Below, one piece after another: positions 14,781-22,820 of a DNA stretch of 55,937 nt. Position 1 is the first letter of the stretch. Each line of letters starts with the position of its first letter. The notes beneath the pieces are model-generated. The model saw only the letters and a program-made list of their open reading frames with translations. It had not been told where the DNA came from and made no database searches. The DNA lies in the NCBI GenBank assembly GCA_902800365.1, contig CADCEF010000015.1, forward strand, positions 1 through 55,937. The letters run 5' to 3'. Both the position numbers and the translations under genes were made by a program. This DNA is from an uncultured Prevotella sp. GTDB lineage: Bacteria > Bacteroidota > Bacteroidia > Bacteroidales > Bacteroidaceae.

Positions 14781-17246
14781 TTATTTAGTTTCAGTTCCGA
14801 TGCTGTTCAACATCTCCCCCTGCGACTGCTGCTCAATAAAGTCGTTCTGTACGCGGCTCTTGTGCTGTTTGGCAGCTATCTTAGTGTTGCCGAAACTGTA
14901 GCTTACTGTGAATGTTACGCCGTAGATGGGCACCTTTATATTATTATAAGAGGTGAAGTCCTTGCCGCGGCTGCATGTCTCGATGTTCAGATTGCCGCCC
15001 TTGTTCAGACCCATCTGACCAGAGATGCTCAGGTTCAGTTTGTCGTTAAACAGACTTTTTGAGAGGCTTGCTGTTACCAGATTGAATCCGCCACTCCATC
15101 CCTGCAGCGTGTAGCTCTTGGTGGCTGTGATGGCAAATGCGCTCAGTTTTAAGTTCCAAGGCAGTGTTTGCTGTATGCCGGCCATGATGTTTGCTGTCCA
15201 TCCGTTGTTGCTCTCGTCGAGGGCGTCGCTACGCAGGTCGATGTAGTTCAGACTTCCGTTGAAGAAGATTCGGGTGTCTTTGGTCAGCAGGTAGTTTACG
15301 TATCCGTTTACGCCTGTTTGATGGCTCTTTACTACATTGCCGTAAGTAGTATTTAGCAAGTTGTTGTTATCGTAGAAGCTATACTGTGAGATAGCGTTAT
15401 CTACAAAGTTGTGGTGTACGTTCAGGTTTACCATCAGCTTCGATGTGAATGCGTTGTACACCAGCGAGATGTTGTGAGCCTTCTCTACATCCAAGTCAGG
15501 GTTACCATAAGACAATGCTATAGGGTTCGACTTGTCGACGTATGGGTTCAGGTAAGAGATACCCGGACGGCTTATGCGCATGTTGTATGTAAGTCCGATA
15601 TTACTGGCCATGCCGAGGTTATACTGCATGCTGGCTGTTGGCACCAGACTTCCGTAGCTTGTGGTGAAGTTATCGCCGTTGCCAAGATGGTATTCTACAT
15701 CCTGCCAAGTGTACTCGTAGCGCAGTCCAGCTTTCAGTCCGAACTTGTTCCAGTTACCCACGTATTCACCGTAACCTGCCAGAATAGAGTTCTTGTACTC
15801 ATACTCAGAACTTGTACTTGGATCATAAACACCCTTCAGATAGTACTTCGAATCAGATGTTGCATCGTGCAACTGCAGCTTGCTACCCAGATTCAGTGTC
15901 TGTCCCTGTGCCAGAGGCATGGTGTAGTCCAACTGGAAGATGTGGTTGGTAGTTTTATCCTCGTTATCAGAGAATCTGTCTGTCAAATCGATGAAGTTTG
16001 AGCTTGTGCCGAAGTTGTTCGTCGTCTCTGTTGTGGCTGGGCTGTAGTTAAGCTGGTATGTAAGAGCCAGCGACTTGGTGCGCTCTTTATTGAAGAAACG
16101 CTGATAGTCTAAGCTTCCGCTGAATGATGTTCGCGACATCTTCATATCAGTTGTGCTTGTGTAATCGAAACCTGTACCGTAGGCACCACCGCCAATTGTG
16201 GTATGGGTTGTACCATTACTCTTCATGTTCATGGTGTTGATAGAGGCAGTCAGGTTCAAACTGCTCATGGGGTCTAGCTGATAGCCCAGTGTCAGACTTC
16301 CCATGGTGAATGGTGTCTTCACATCGTTATCCGAAGTCAGTATCTGCGAGTTGCCGTTGTTCTGCAGCTGCTCCATCTCTGTGGTGGTGTTACCAGGTTT
16401 GTTGTAACTGGTCATCACGTTTGCACTGAATGACAGTTTGCCTTGCTGTCCGCTTACAAATGCGCTTCCGCCCAGTTGCTTGTTTCCAGCCGATGCACGT
16501 ATGGTTCCGTTAATGCCGTTCATACTCTGTGTGGCAGCCTGTCCGTTTATGTCAACCTTGTTCATCACAATGTTCAGTACACCTGCCGATCCTTCAGCAT
16601 CGTACTTGGCACCTGGGTTGGTCATCACCTCGATGCTCTTAACGGCTGAGGCTGGCATACTTTTGAATACCATCGATGGATTACTTGAGAACATCACGTT
16701 TGGCATACCGTCTACATAAACCTTGAACGAAGAGCTGCCGTTCACGGTTATGTTGTCCTGCCCGTCAACAGTTACCATTGGCACTTTGCGGAGCATATCC
16801 AGAACAGTGTTCGACTTCGAGTCCTCGTCCTCAGCAACGTTGTAGCTCATCTTGTCTACATCCATCTTTACCAGGGGCTTCTGAGCTACTACCTCAACGC
16901 CTTTCAGCATGGTCTCACTCTCCTTCATGTAGATGGTGCCAAGGTCGAGTGTGCCAGCCTTGCCAAGTTCTATCTCCTGGGTCAGGTCTTCCTTGCCCAC
17001 GCTGCTGAATACAATGCTGTATTTGCCATTTCCCTTAACCTCTTTCAGGAACTGTCCGTTCTCGTTGGTCAGGAACATGGCTACTGGCTTATCCTTCTTC
17101 TTGGCCGAGAAGATGCGTACTGTGGCGTAAGGCTCGCTCTCGCCAAGTGTTTTGTCAACCAACACGCCCTTAACGGTGGTCTGTGCCATTACTACTGCTG
17201 AGAGAGTCAGCATCATTGTTACCAGGAAAAATTTAATCTGTTTCAT
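14781..17246 (-). CDS. outer-membrane beta-barrel receptor (TonB-receptor-like)
   Basis: The 821-residue product has a signal peptide (ends AVVMAQ), a carboxypeptidase-regulatory-like domain at residues about 23-105 (TTVKGVLVDKTLGESEPYATV), a plug-like domain at about 120-230 (NTVLDMLRKVPMVTVDGQDNITVNGSSSFKVYVDGMP, ASAVKSIEVMTNPGAKYDAEGSAGVLNIV) and a long C-terminal barrel. This is the architecture of outer-membrane beta-barrel family 3 proteins of Bacteroidetes. There is no SusD partner, so it is not a standard glycan transporter; substrate unknown. Receptors of this type often sit next to LytS/LytTR pairs, and the promoter region holds repeats that could bind LytTR. Confidence 0.88.
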   Translation of the reverse strand: MKQIKFFLVTMMLTLSAVVMAQTTVKGVLVDKTLGESEPYATVRIFSAKKKDKPVAMFLTNENGQFLKEVKGNGKYSIVFSSVGKEDLTQEIELGKAGTLDLGTIYMKESETMLKGVEVVAQKPLVKMDVDKMSYNVAEDEDSKSNTVLDMLRKVPMVTVDGQDNITVNGSSSFKVYVDGMPNVMFSSNPSMVFKSMPASAVKSIEVMTNPGAKYDAEGSAGVLNIVMNKVDINGQAATQSMNGINGTIRASAGNKQLGGSAFVSGQQGKLSFSANVMTSYNKPGNTTTEMEQLQNNGNSQILTSDNDVKTPFTMGSLTLGYQLDPMSSLNLTASINTMNMKSNGTTHTTIGGGAYGTGFDYTSTTDMKMSRTSFSGSLDYQRFFNKERTKSLALTYQLNYSPATTETTNNFGTSSNFIDLTDRFSDNEDKTTNHIFQLDYTMPLAQGQTLNLGSKLQLHDATSDSKYYLKGVYDPSTSSEYEYKNSILAGYGEYVGNWNKFGLKAGLRYEYTWQDVEYHLGNGDNFTTSYGSLVPTASMQYNLGMASNIGLTYNMRISRPGISYLNPYVDKSNPIALSYGNPDLDVEKAHNISLVYNAFTSKLMVNLNVHHNFVDNAISQYSFYDNNNLLNTTYGNVVKSHQTGVNGYVNYLLTKDTRIFFNGSLNYIDLRSDALDESNNGWTANIMAGIQQTLPWNLKLSAFAITATKSYTLQGWSGGFNLVTASLSKSLFNDKLNLSISGQMGLNKGGNLNIETCSRGKDFTSYNNIKVPIYGVTFTVSYSFGNTKIAAKQHKSRVQNDFIEQQSQGEMLNSIGTETK

Positions 17247-17306
17247 ACCTTATATATTATTAATTTTTTAATTCTTACATTTTCTAATTTTTAAATTTTT
17301 CTGTGG

Positions 17307-17314
17307 CAAAGGTA
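17307..17314 (-). promoter_or_regulatory. promoter -7 element of the outer-membrane receptor gene
   Basis: TACCTTTG on the minus strand, 60 bases before the start codon, matches TAnnTTTG. No TTTG lies at 19-21 bases; instead direct repeats lie just upstream, as expected of an activator-dependent promoter. Confidence 0.6.
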
Positions 17315-17322
17315 TAAAGAAA

Positions 17323-17359
17323 GGGGGCAAACGTGAAATATCTTTCGACGTTTACCCCC
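17323..17359 (-). terminator. hairpin after metY, possible terminator
   Basis: On the minus strand, GGGGGTAAACGTCGAAA pairs imperfectly with TTTCACGTTTGCCCCC around a short loop and is followed by TTTCTTTA. It lies 25 bases after the metY stop. The same bases form part of the operator-like repeats upstream of the receptor gene. Confidence 0.5.
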
Positions 17360-17379
17360 ATGTGTTTCGACGTTTACCC
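17343..17379. promoter_or_regulatory. two direct repeats, candidate LytTR operator
   Basis: TTTCGACGTTTACCC occurs at 17343-17357 and 17365-17379, exactly 22 bases apart. LytTR regulators are known to bind pairs of about 9-bp repeats with a 12-13 bp spacer, that is, two helical turns. The repeat core ACGTTTA resembles the published LytTR half-site pattern loosely. The repeats are centred about 36 and 58 bases upstream of the receptor gene's TACCTTTG element. Confidence 0.5.
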
Positions 17380-17384
17380 TCTAC

Positions 17385-18668
17385 TTAGATCTTTTCGAGT
17401 GCCTGCTTGATGTCGTCGAGTATATCTTCTACGTCCTCGATACCAACGCTCAGACGAATCAAATCAGGTGCCACACCAGCCTCGCGCAACTGTTCGTCGC
17501 TCAACTGACGGTGCGTATGACTTGCCGGATGCAGCACGCAAGTGCGAGCATCAGCCACGTGTGTCACGATATTTATCATCTCCAGCGAGTCCATCCATTT
17601 GATAGCTGTCTCGCGTGTACCCTTCAGTCCGAAGGCGATAACGCCGCAGCTTCCGTTAGGCAGATATTTCTGTCCTAAGGCATAGTACTTGTCAGTGGGC
17701 AGTCCGCAGTAGTGAACCCAAGCCACCTTGTCGTTAGCATTCAGGAACTCAGCTACTTTCTGTGCATTCTTGCAGTGCTGTGCCATACGCAGATGCAGAG
17801 TCTGCAGTCCCAAATTCAGCAGGAATGAGTTCTGTGGAGCAGGTATGCTTCCAAGGTCGCGCATCAGCTGAGCTACCAGCTTGGTGGTATAGCCCATCTT
17901 GCCGAATGCCTTCACGTAAGTCAGTCCGTGGTACGACTCGTCGGGTGTGCACAGTCCAGGGAACTTCTCGGCATTACTTAGCCAGTCGAAGTTGCCGCTA
18001 TCCACTACGCAACCTCCCACCTGTGTGGCCATGCCGTCCATGTATTTCGTGGTAGAGTGGGTAACTATGTCGGCACCAAACTCAAATGGACGACAGTTTA
18101 CTGGTGTTGCAAACGTGTTGTCGATAATCAGGGGTACTCCGTTCTTATGAGCTATCTTGGCAAACTTCTCGATATCGAGCACAGCGCATCCTGGGTTCGA
18201 GATGGTCTCGCCAAACAGCGCCTTGGTGTTAGGACGGAATGCTGCCTGAATCTCCTCTTCGCTTGCCTCGGGTGAAATGAAGGTGCACTCAATGCCCAGT
18301 TTCTTCAGTGTTACGCCAAACAGATTATATGTTCCACCATAAATCTCGTTTGATGTAACGATGTGGTCGCCAGCCTCGCAGATATTGAAGATGGCATAGA
18401 AATTTGCTGCCTGACCAGACGATGTGAGCACAGCGCCAACACCACCTTCGAGTGCAGCTATCTTAGCAGCCACAGCATCGTTGGTAGGGTTCTGCAGACG
18501 GGTGTAGAAATAGCCCTCTTTCTCCAGATCAAACAACTTTGCCATCTCGTCAGAGTCATCATATTTAAAAGTTGTGCTCTGGATGATTGGCAACTCAATT
18601 GGTTCTCCGTTCTTGGCTTTGTAGCCAGCCTGTACGCACAGTGTGCCTTGTCTTAATTTTTTAGCCAT
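17385..18668 (-). CDS. metY: O-acetylhomoserine sulfhydrylase (homocysteine synthase)
   Basis: PLP enzyme that makes homocysteine from O-acetylhomoserine and sulfide, the direct sulfhydrylation route to methionine. The 427-residue product (from ATG 18668, MAKKLRQGTLCVQAGYK) has the Cys/Met-metabolism PLP fold with SSGQAANFYAIFN, the Asp in PLIIDNTFATP and the PLP-lysine motif VTHSTTKYMDG. The frame is open upstream to 18791, but a perfect promoter lies inside that extension, so the downstream ATG is preferred. No SAM riboswitch fits in the short leader of about 20 bases. Confidence 0.93.
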   Translation of the reverse strand: MAKKLRQGTLCVQAGYKAKNGEPIELPIIQSTTFKYDDSDEMAKLFDLEKEGYFYTRLQNPTNDAVAAKIAALEGGVGAVLTSSGQAANFYAIFNICEAGDHIVTSNEIYGGTYNLFGVTLKKLGIECTFISPEASEEEIQAAFRPNTKALFGETISNPGCAVLDIEKFAKIAHKNGVPLIIDNTFATPVNCRPFEFGADIVTHSTTKYMDGMATQVGGCVVDSGNFDWLSNAEKFPGLCTPDESYHGLTYVKAFGKMGYTTKLVAQLMRDLGSIPAPQNSFLLNLGLQTLHLRMAQHCKNAQKVAEFLNANDKVAWVHYCGLPTDKYYALGQKYLPNGSCGVIAFGLKGTRETAIKWMDSLEMINIVTHVADARTCVLHPASHTHRQLSDEQLREAGVAPDLIRLSVGIEDVEDILDDIKQALEKI

Positions 18669-18696
18669 TTTAATGTTTTGTTTTACAATTTGCCGG

Positions 18697-18728
18697 CAAA
18701 AGTACAAAAAAGATGTCAATATGCCAAA
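18697..18728 (-). promoter_or_regulatory. promoter of metY
   Basis: On the minus strand TTTG (18725-18728) and TACTTTTG (18697-18704) are spaced by exactly 20 bases, a full match to the Bacteroidetes consensus. Confidence 0.85.
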
Positions 18729-18830
18729 TTTTGTGCGCTTTTCTTTAATAGTATAGTGGTCAACTTTATCTTTCATGTGGCAAATATACAAAATATTGGC
18801 TATTCTAAGCGAGATTATGTTTTTTTTTAT

Positions 18831-19107
18831 TATCTATCACTTTTCTTTGTATCTTATTGTAAGACAGGTTGCTAGGTAAGGTGATAGATATTACACATCT
18901 AACACTACTCTCACTCATAGTAAAACAACTTGTTTTACTTTGTAAAGTCATACTTCTACGGCATGTTTTACATATCTCCGACAAAGTAAAACAACTTGTT
19001 TTACTATTAAAGATGATATCGGGTAACTGCAAAAGTCTTATTTTCAGACAGTTAGATAGAGTGTAGCTAGTAGTGTATGTAAGTGATAGATATTGATTAT
19101 CTATCAC
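18831..19107. repeat. structured repeat field in the 528-base gap after metY
   Basis: The decamer TATCTATCAC occurs four times: direct at 18831-18840 and 19098-19107, inverted at 18881-18890 and 19083-19092. The last two form a hairpin with a 5-base loop. Between them lie two identical 21-base palindromes, at 18919-18939 and 18985-19005 (arms AGTAAAACAA and TTGTTTTACT, centre C), 66 bases apart. No convincing gene lies here; the frames that read through it encode the repeats themselves. The rest of 18669-19196 holds only the metY promoter and AT-rich DNA. Confidence 0.8.
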
Positions 19108-19196
19108 CATAGATAATTACCTGAATAACAGTTTGTTACATAAAACAGTGATATTTTTATGTATTTTTGAGTAATACGGGGAGTACTAATGATTGC

Positions 19197-19403
19197 TTAG
19201 TGCGATTGTTTAGTATATTCGGATGGTGCTACGCCAACTACTTTCTTGAATACTTTCGAGAAGTAATTCGGGTCGGCAAAGCCGCAGCTGTAGGCTGTCT
19301 CTGATACGTTATGCCCGTCGGCTATCATTTGGCAGGCTTTCTGGATGCGTTTGTGTCGGATATCTGTAACCGAGAAGTTGGCGTTGCCGATGTTGCTATC
19401 CAC
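19197..19403 (-). pseudogene. AraC-type DNA-binding domain remnant
   Basis: The 68-residue frame ends with the second half of an AraC helix-turn-helix domain (HKRIQKACQMIADGHNVSETAYSCGFADPNYFSKVFKKVVGVAPSEYTK). Upstream in the same frame stand DITLVDSNIGNANFSV, the sort of segment that precedes the domain in Bacteroidetes hybrid regulators, but about 25 residues of the first helix-turn-helix are missing and an in-frame TGA cuts off anything further. It is divergent from the kinase pair that starts at 19492, whose original regulator it may have been. It is most likely a decaying fragment; a functional mini-protein is less likely. Confidence 0.6.
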
Positions 19404-19442
19404 AAGTGTTATGTCAAAAAGTCACAAAAAGTAGTCAGAAAG

Positions 19443-19474
19443 TTTGGTTTACATCGATAATTTGTTTATTTTTG
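19443..19474 (+). promoter_or_regulatory. promoter of the sensor pair
   Basis: TTTG (19443-19446), 20 bases, then TATTTTTG (19467-19474): a full match to the Bacteroidetes consensus. The predicted start of transcription is about 10 bases before the ATG at 19492. Confidence 0.85.
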
Positions 19475-19491
19475 CACAATCAAAAAAATAA

Positions 19492-20904
19492 ATGTGTTTG
19501 CTACGTATGCTAAAGCTAACAGAGACGGTAAGAAGAAATCTGCCTTTGCGCATAAGTCTGATGATTGGATCGGCCCTGTCGCTCCTGCTGCTGGTGTCGC
19601 TGTTCATCATGCTCTATTTTAGTCGTAAGGCCATGAAGGAGGACGCACTTACCAAGGCGTCTTACTCCTTGGAGCAAGCTATGACAAATGTAGATAACAT
19701 TCTGCTTAGTGTTGAGGTAGCCACAGGCAATACATATTGTAATATATTGGTTAAGTCTTCTGATGACATACAGATGTATGGCAAGAAAATAGTGGAATCG
19801 AGCCCTTACATTTCTAATTGTATTATTGCGCTCGAGGATGGCAATAACCCATACCGGAATGAGGCCTGGTATGTCAATACTTTGAAGAGTAACACTGCTA
19901 AATGGATTAAGATGCGAATTGAAAGGGATTCTGTCGTCGAGCAGTTTGTATCTTTCTGCCTACCTATTTATGTTCCAGGAAAACCTGCTTTGGGTGTTAT
20001 CCGTGCCGATGTGTCACTCAGTCTGCTGTCGAGTATCATTGCCGATGCTAAGCCTTCGCCCAATTCCTATTGTGCGCTGATTGATGGAGGAGGCTCGTTT
20101 ATTGTCCATCCTACAGGTGGTTTTCTTCTTGATTTCAGTGCTTTTAAGTTTCAGAGCAAATCACTCCATCATGCAGTAAACGCTATGGTTGCCGGCGATA
20201 CAGGCTATGCACCTTTTGATTTGGATGGCCACAGATACCTGCTGTTCTATAAGCCGTTCAAGCGTGCCAATGTACCTAATCGCAGCACGGGTGATCATGG
20301 TTGGAGTATTGGTTTGGCTTATGCCGAGGAAGATATCTTTGGCACCTTTACCAGTCTGCATAACATAGTTATAATCATAGCCTTTGTGGGCATCGTACTG
20401 ATGTATCTCCATATTCGATTGATAATCCGTCATCGATTAATGCCGCTGAAGATGCTGACTGAACGTGCTGAGCGTATAGCAAAGGGTGATTTCAAAGAAC
20501 CAATCCCTGCCAGTCTGCATATTGACGAGATTGGCGTACTGCAGGATAATTTCAGGCGGATGCAGAAGTCGCTCGATGTCAATATGGGTCAGCTCGATGA
20601 GCTTACCGAAACCATCAAGGAGCGCAGTAACGAGCTTCAGGCGGCCTACAAGGAGGCTAAGAAAGCTGAGAAGATGAAGACCGTATTCTTGCATAATATG
20701 ACCAACCAGATGATAGCACCTGCCAGTGCTATAGCCGATGACGTCTCTACTCTTTGTAACTACGATCAGGCTACAGCCGAGAAGTCTGTCAGCCAGTTGG
20801 TTGGCAATATTCAGCAGAATGGAACCACCATCACCAAGCTGCTTAATAACCTTATTAACCTCTCGGTACAGGAGATGGACGAGGAGAAAGGAGGTAAGTC
20901 ATGA
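19492..20904 (+). CDS. membrane sensor with HAMP domain and a dead kinase stub
   Basis: The product has 470 residues (or 465 from the ATG at 19507). TM1 is at residues about 20-45; an extracytoplasmic Cache-like domain follows, with EAWYVNTLKS and PIYVPGKPALGVIRADVSL; TM2 is at about 283-307, then a HAMP domain (MPLKMLTERAERIAKGDF) and a coiled coil. It ends with a helical pair resembling a HisKA domain, FLHNMTNQMIAPAS, in which the position of the phospho-acceptor His is Asn405. No ATPase domain follows. The stop overlaps the start of the next gene (ATGA at 20901-20904), an intact kinase of the same layout. It probably forms heterodimers with, or regulates, that kinase; this is inference. 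Confidence 0.85.
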   Translation: MCLLRMLKLTETVRRNLPLRISLMIGSALSLLLLVSLFIMLYFSRKAMKEDALTKASYSLEQAMTNVDNILLSVEVATGNTYCNILVKSSDDIQMYGKKIVESSPYISNCIIALEDGNNPYRNEAWYVNTLKSNTAKWIKMRIERDSVVEQFVSFCLPIYVPGKPALGVIRADVSLSLLSSIIADAKPSPNSYCALIDGGGSFIVHPTGGFLLDFSAFKFQSKSLHHAVNAMVAGDTGYAPFDLDGHRYLLFYKPFKRANVPNRSTGDHGWSIGLAYAEEDIFGTFTSLHNIVIIIAFVGIVLMYLHIRLIIRHRLMPLKMLTERAERIAKGDFKEPIPASLHIDEIGVLQDNFRRMQKSLDVNMGQLDELTETIKERSNELQAAYKEAKKAEKMKTVFLHNMTNQMIAPASAIADDVSTLCNYDQATAEKSVSQLVGNIQQNGTTITKLLNNLINLSVQEMDEEKGGKS

Positions 20905-22808
20905 TAATACTTAATAAACTCCGCAGTTCGTTTTCGTCAAAGGTTATAATCTGGGTCCTGCTCATCGCCATACCCATTTTCATGCTTTCTGTAGGATTGT
21001 TGTACTGGCAATCGCGTATACTGATACGTTCTGAAGCCGAAGAGCGTGCCAACAGTGTGCTGAAAACGGCTATGCATCGCATCAACCGCTATCTTACCAC
21101 AGCCGAGGCTGCTACTAATACTTATGCCTGGCTGGCCGAGCAGTCTATGAATGCCGACTCGCTCAGTGCTTATGCATCGCGCTTGGTGTGGCTTAATCCT
21201 TATGTTGATGGTTGTGCCATTGGTACCGAACCGGGTGTCCTGTCAAAATATCCCAAGAGCTTCATGGCTTATTCTACCAGGGATTCCGACTCTGTGAGAT
21301 CTTTTGTAGATACAGAAATCAACTACTTCCATCGCAAGTGGTACCGCACGCCGCAATCTCAGCAAAAGGCAGGTTGGATGTTGTACTACGACGAGTCGTT
21401 GACCAAGGATGGTATGGCCATCTATAGCAAGCCTATCTACAACGCCGATCAGCTTTTCCTTGGTGTCATCTCATCCGAGATATCGTTGCTGCATCTGTCG
21501 AAAATCATGGCCGAGGTTAAACCCTATCCTCATTCTTACTATCTGATGATTGATGAGCTAGGGCGCTATGTGGGGCATCCTGACTCTACGCGATTGTTCA
21601 ACAAGACGATTTTTACTGTTGCCGACCCGCAGAAGAATTCTGATATCATCGCCTTGGGCTACGAGATGACCGAGGGCCGCCAGGGCAGTATGTCGGTAGT
21701 TGTCAATGGTAAGCGCTCGTTGGTATGCTACATGCGTGTGCCCCAGACCAAATGGAGTATGGCCATCGTGTGTCCTGACAGTGATATCCTTTATAGTCAC
21801 AATCGTCTTACGTACATTGTCATTCCATTGCTTGTCATCGGTTTGTTTATCATTATCCTGCATAGTTATAAGGTTGTTACCGTTTCCATTCGTCCGTTGG
21901 AACTGCTGCTGGCCAAGACTAAGGCAGTGGCTGATGGCGATCTGTCGGTCGATATTCCGCACACCAAGAGTACTGATGTCATAGGTGGATTGCAAAACAG
22001 TTTCTCTGCGATGCTTAAGTCGCTTAACTTCTATGTTGATAGCGTTCATAAGGCTACTGAGCAGAAGCTGCAATACAATAAGGAACTGGAACAGACTACG
22101 CAGTTGGTAATCGAGAGCGAGAAGCAGAAGACCGCTTTCATACAGAATGTTACCCACCAGATTCGTACGCCACTTAACATCGTTATGGGCTTCGCGCAGT
22201 TGCTCGATAATCCTATCGAAGGCGCTATGGAGGGCGAAGGCCTGTCTATCGACGAACTTAAGAATATAGCTGGCACCATGAACCACAACACCCGCCAGCT
22301 TCTGCGCATGGTGCTTATGCTCTTCGACTGCTCTGATACGGGTAGGGCAGAGTCAGGTGCTTTGGAGATGGCCGATATGGATGTGGCCGATGCTATGAAG
22401 GAGGCACTCGACTATACCTATAATCTCTACCCCGATGTCAAGATTGATTATCAGTTCAATCTGCCTGCAGGTTTCTGCGTTCGCACTCATCGTCGCTCAG
22501 TGGTCTACAGCATTCAGGAGGTCCTGCACAATGCCGTTAAGTATTCCGATGGGCAGAACATCTCGCTGACTGTCGATAAGACCAGCGATAAGGTTCGCTT
22601 TATCATTCAGGATACGGGTAGTGGCATTGATGAGGCCGATCTTGATAAGATATATAAGTTCTTTGCAAAGATTGATGGTTTCGGCGAGGGCCTTGGTCTT
22701 GGTCTGCCGCTAACCAAGCGTCACGCTGAGGATCTTGGCGGTGACTTTATGCTTGACACAACATATAAAGAGGGATGCCGATTTATATTCGAAATCCCTC
22801 TTGCATAA
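20901..22808 (+). CDS. membrane histidine kinase with Cache and HAMP domains
   Basis: The 635-residue product has TM1 at residues 15-37, a large double-Cache-like sensor domain at about 40-295, TM2 at 304-321, HAMP at about 322-375 and a coiled coil. HisKA carries the phospho-acceptor His419 in FIQNVTHQIRTPLN. The HATPase domain has the N box around Asn544 (EVLHNAVKYSD), G1 DTGSGID (571-577) and G2 GEGLGLGLPLTKR (595-607). All catalytic motifs are present. There is no fused receiver and no intact response regulator gene nearby, so it is an orphan by position. It is translationally coupled to the preceding degenerate sensor. Confidence 0.92.
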   Translation: MIILNKLRSSFSSKVIIWVLLIAIPIFMLSVGLLYWQSRILIRSEAEERANSVLKTAMHRINRYLTTAEAATNTYAWLAEQSMNADSLSAYASRLVWLNPYVDGCAIGTEPGVLSKYPKSFMAYSTRDSDSVRSFVDTEINYFHRKWYRTPQSQQKAGWMLYYDESLTKDGMAIYSKPIYNADQLFLGVISSEISLLHLSKIMAEVKPYPHSYYLMIDELGRYVGHPDSTRLFNKTIFTVADPQKNSDIIALGYEMTEGRQGSMSVVVNGKRSLVCYMRVPQTKWSMAIVCPDSDILYSHNRLTYIVIPLLVIGLFIIILHSYKVVTVSIRPLELLLAKTKAVADGDLSVDIPHTKSTDVIGGLQNSFSAMLKSLNFYVDSVHKATEQKLQYNKELEQTTQLVIESEKQKTAFIQNVTHQIRTPLNIVMGFAQLLDNPIEGAMEGEGLSIDELKNIAGTMNHNTRQLLRMVLMLFDCSDTGRAESGALEMADMDVADAMKEALDYTYNLYPDVKIDYQFNLPAGFCVRTHRRSVVYSIQEVLHNAVKYSDGQNISLTVDKTSDKVRFIIQDTGSGIDEADLDKIYKFFAKIDGFGEGLGLGLPLTKRHAEDLGGDFMLDTTYKEGCRFIFEIPLA

Positions 22809-22820
22809 CGTTTGTTTTTC

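Noticed and set aside
18669-18700. SAM riboswitch before metY
   Set aside because: The leader from the promoter to the ATG is only about 20 bases, too short for any known SAM riboswitch.
18669-18791. N-terminal extension of metY (MKDKVDHYTIKEK...)
   Set aside because: The full-consensus promoter at 18697-18728 lies within it, and homocysteine synthases start near MAKKLRQGTL.
18919-19005. CRISPR array suggested by two identical 21-base units
   Set aside because: Only two units, each a near-perfect palindrome, 66 bases apart, and no cas genes.
18805-19110. A 101-residue open frame on the minus strand across the repeat field
   Set aside because: Its peptide repeats (SKTSCFT twice) are just the translated palindromes; no family features and no promoter support a protein.
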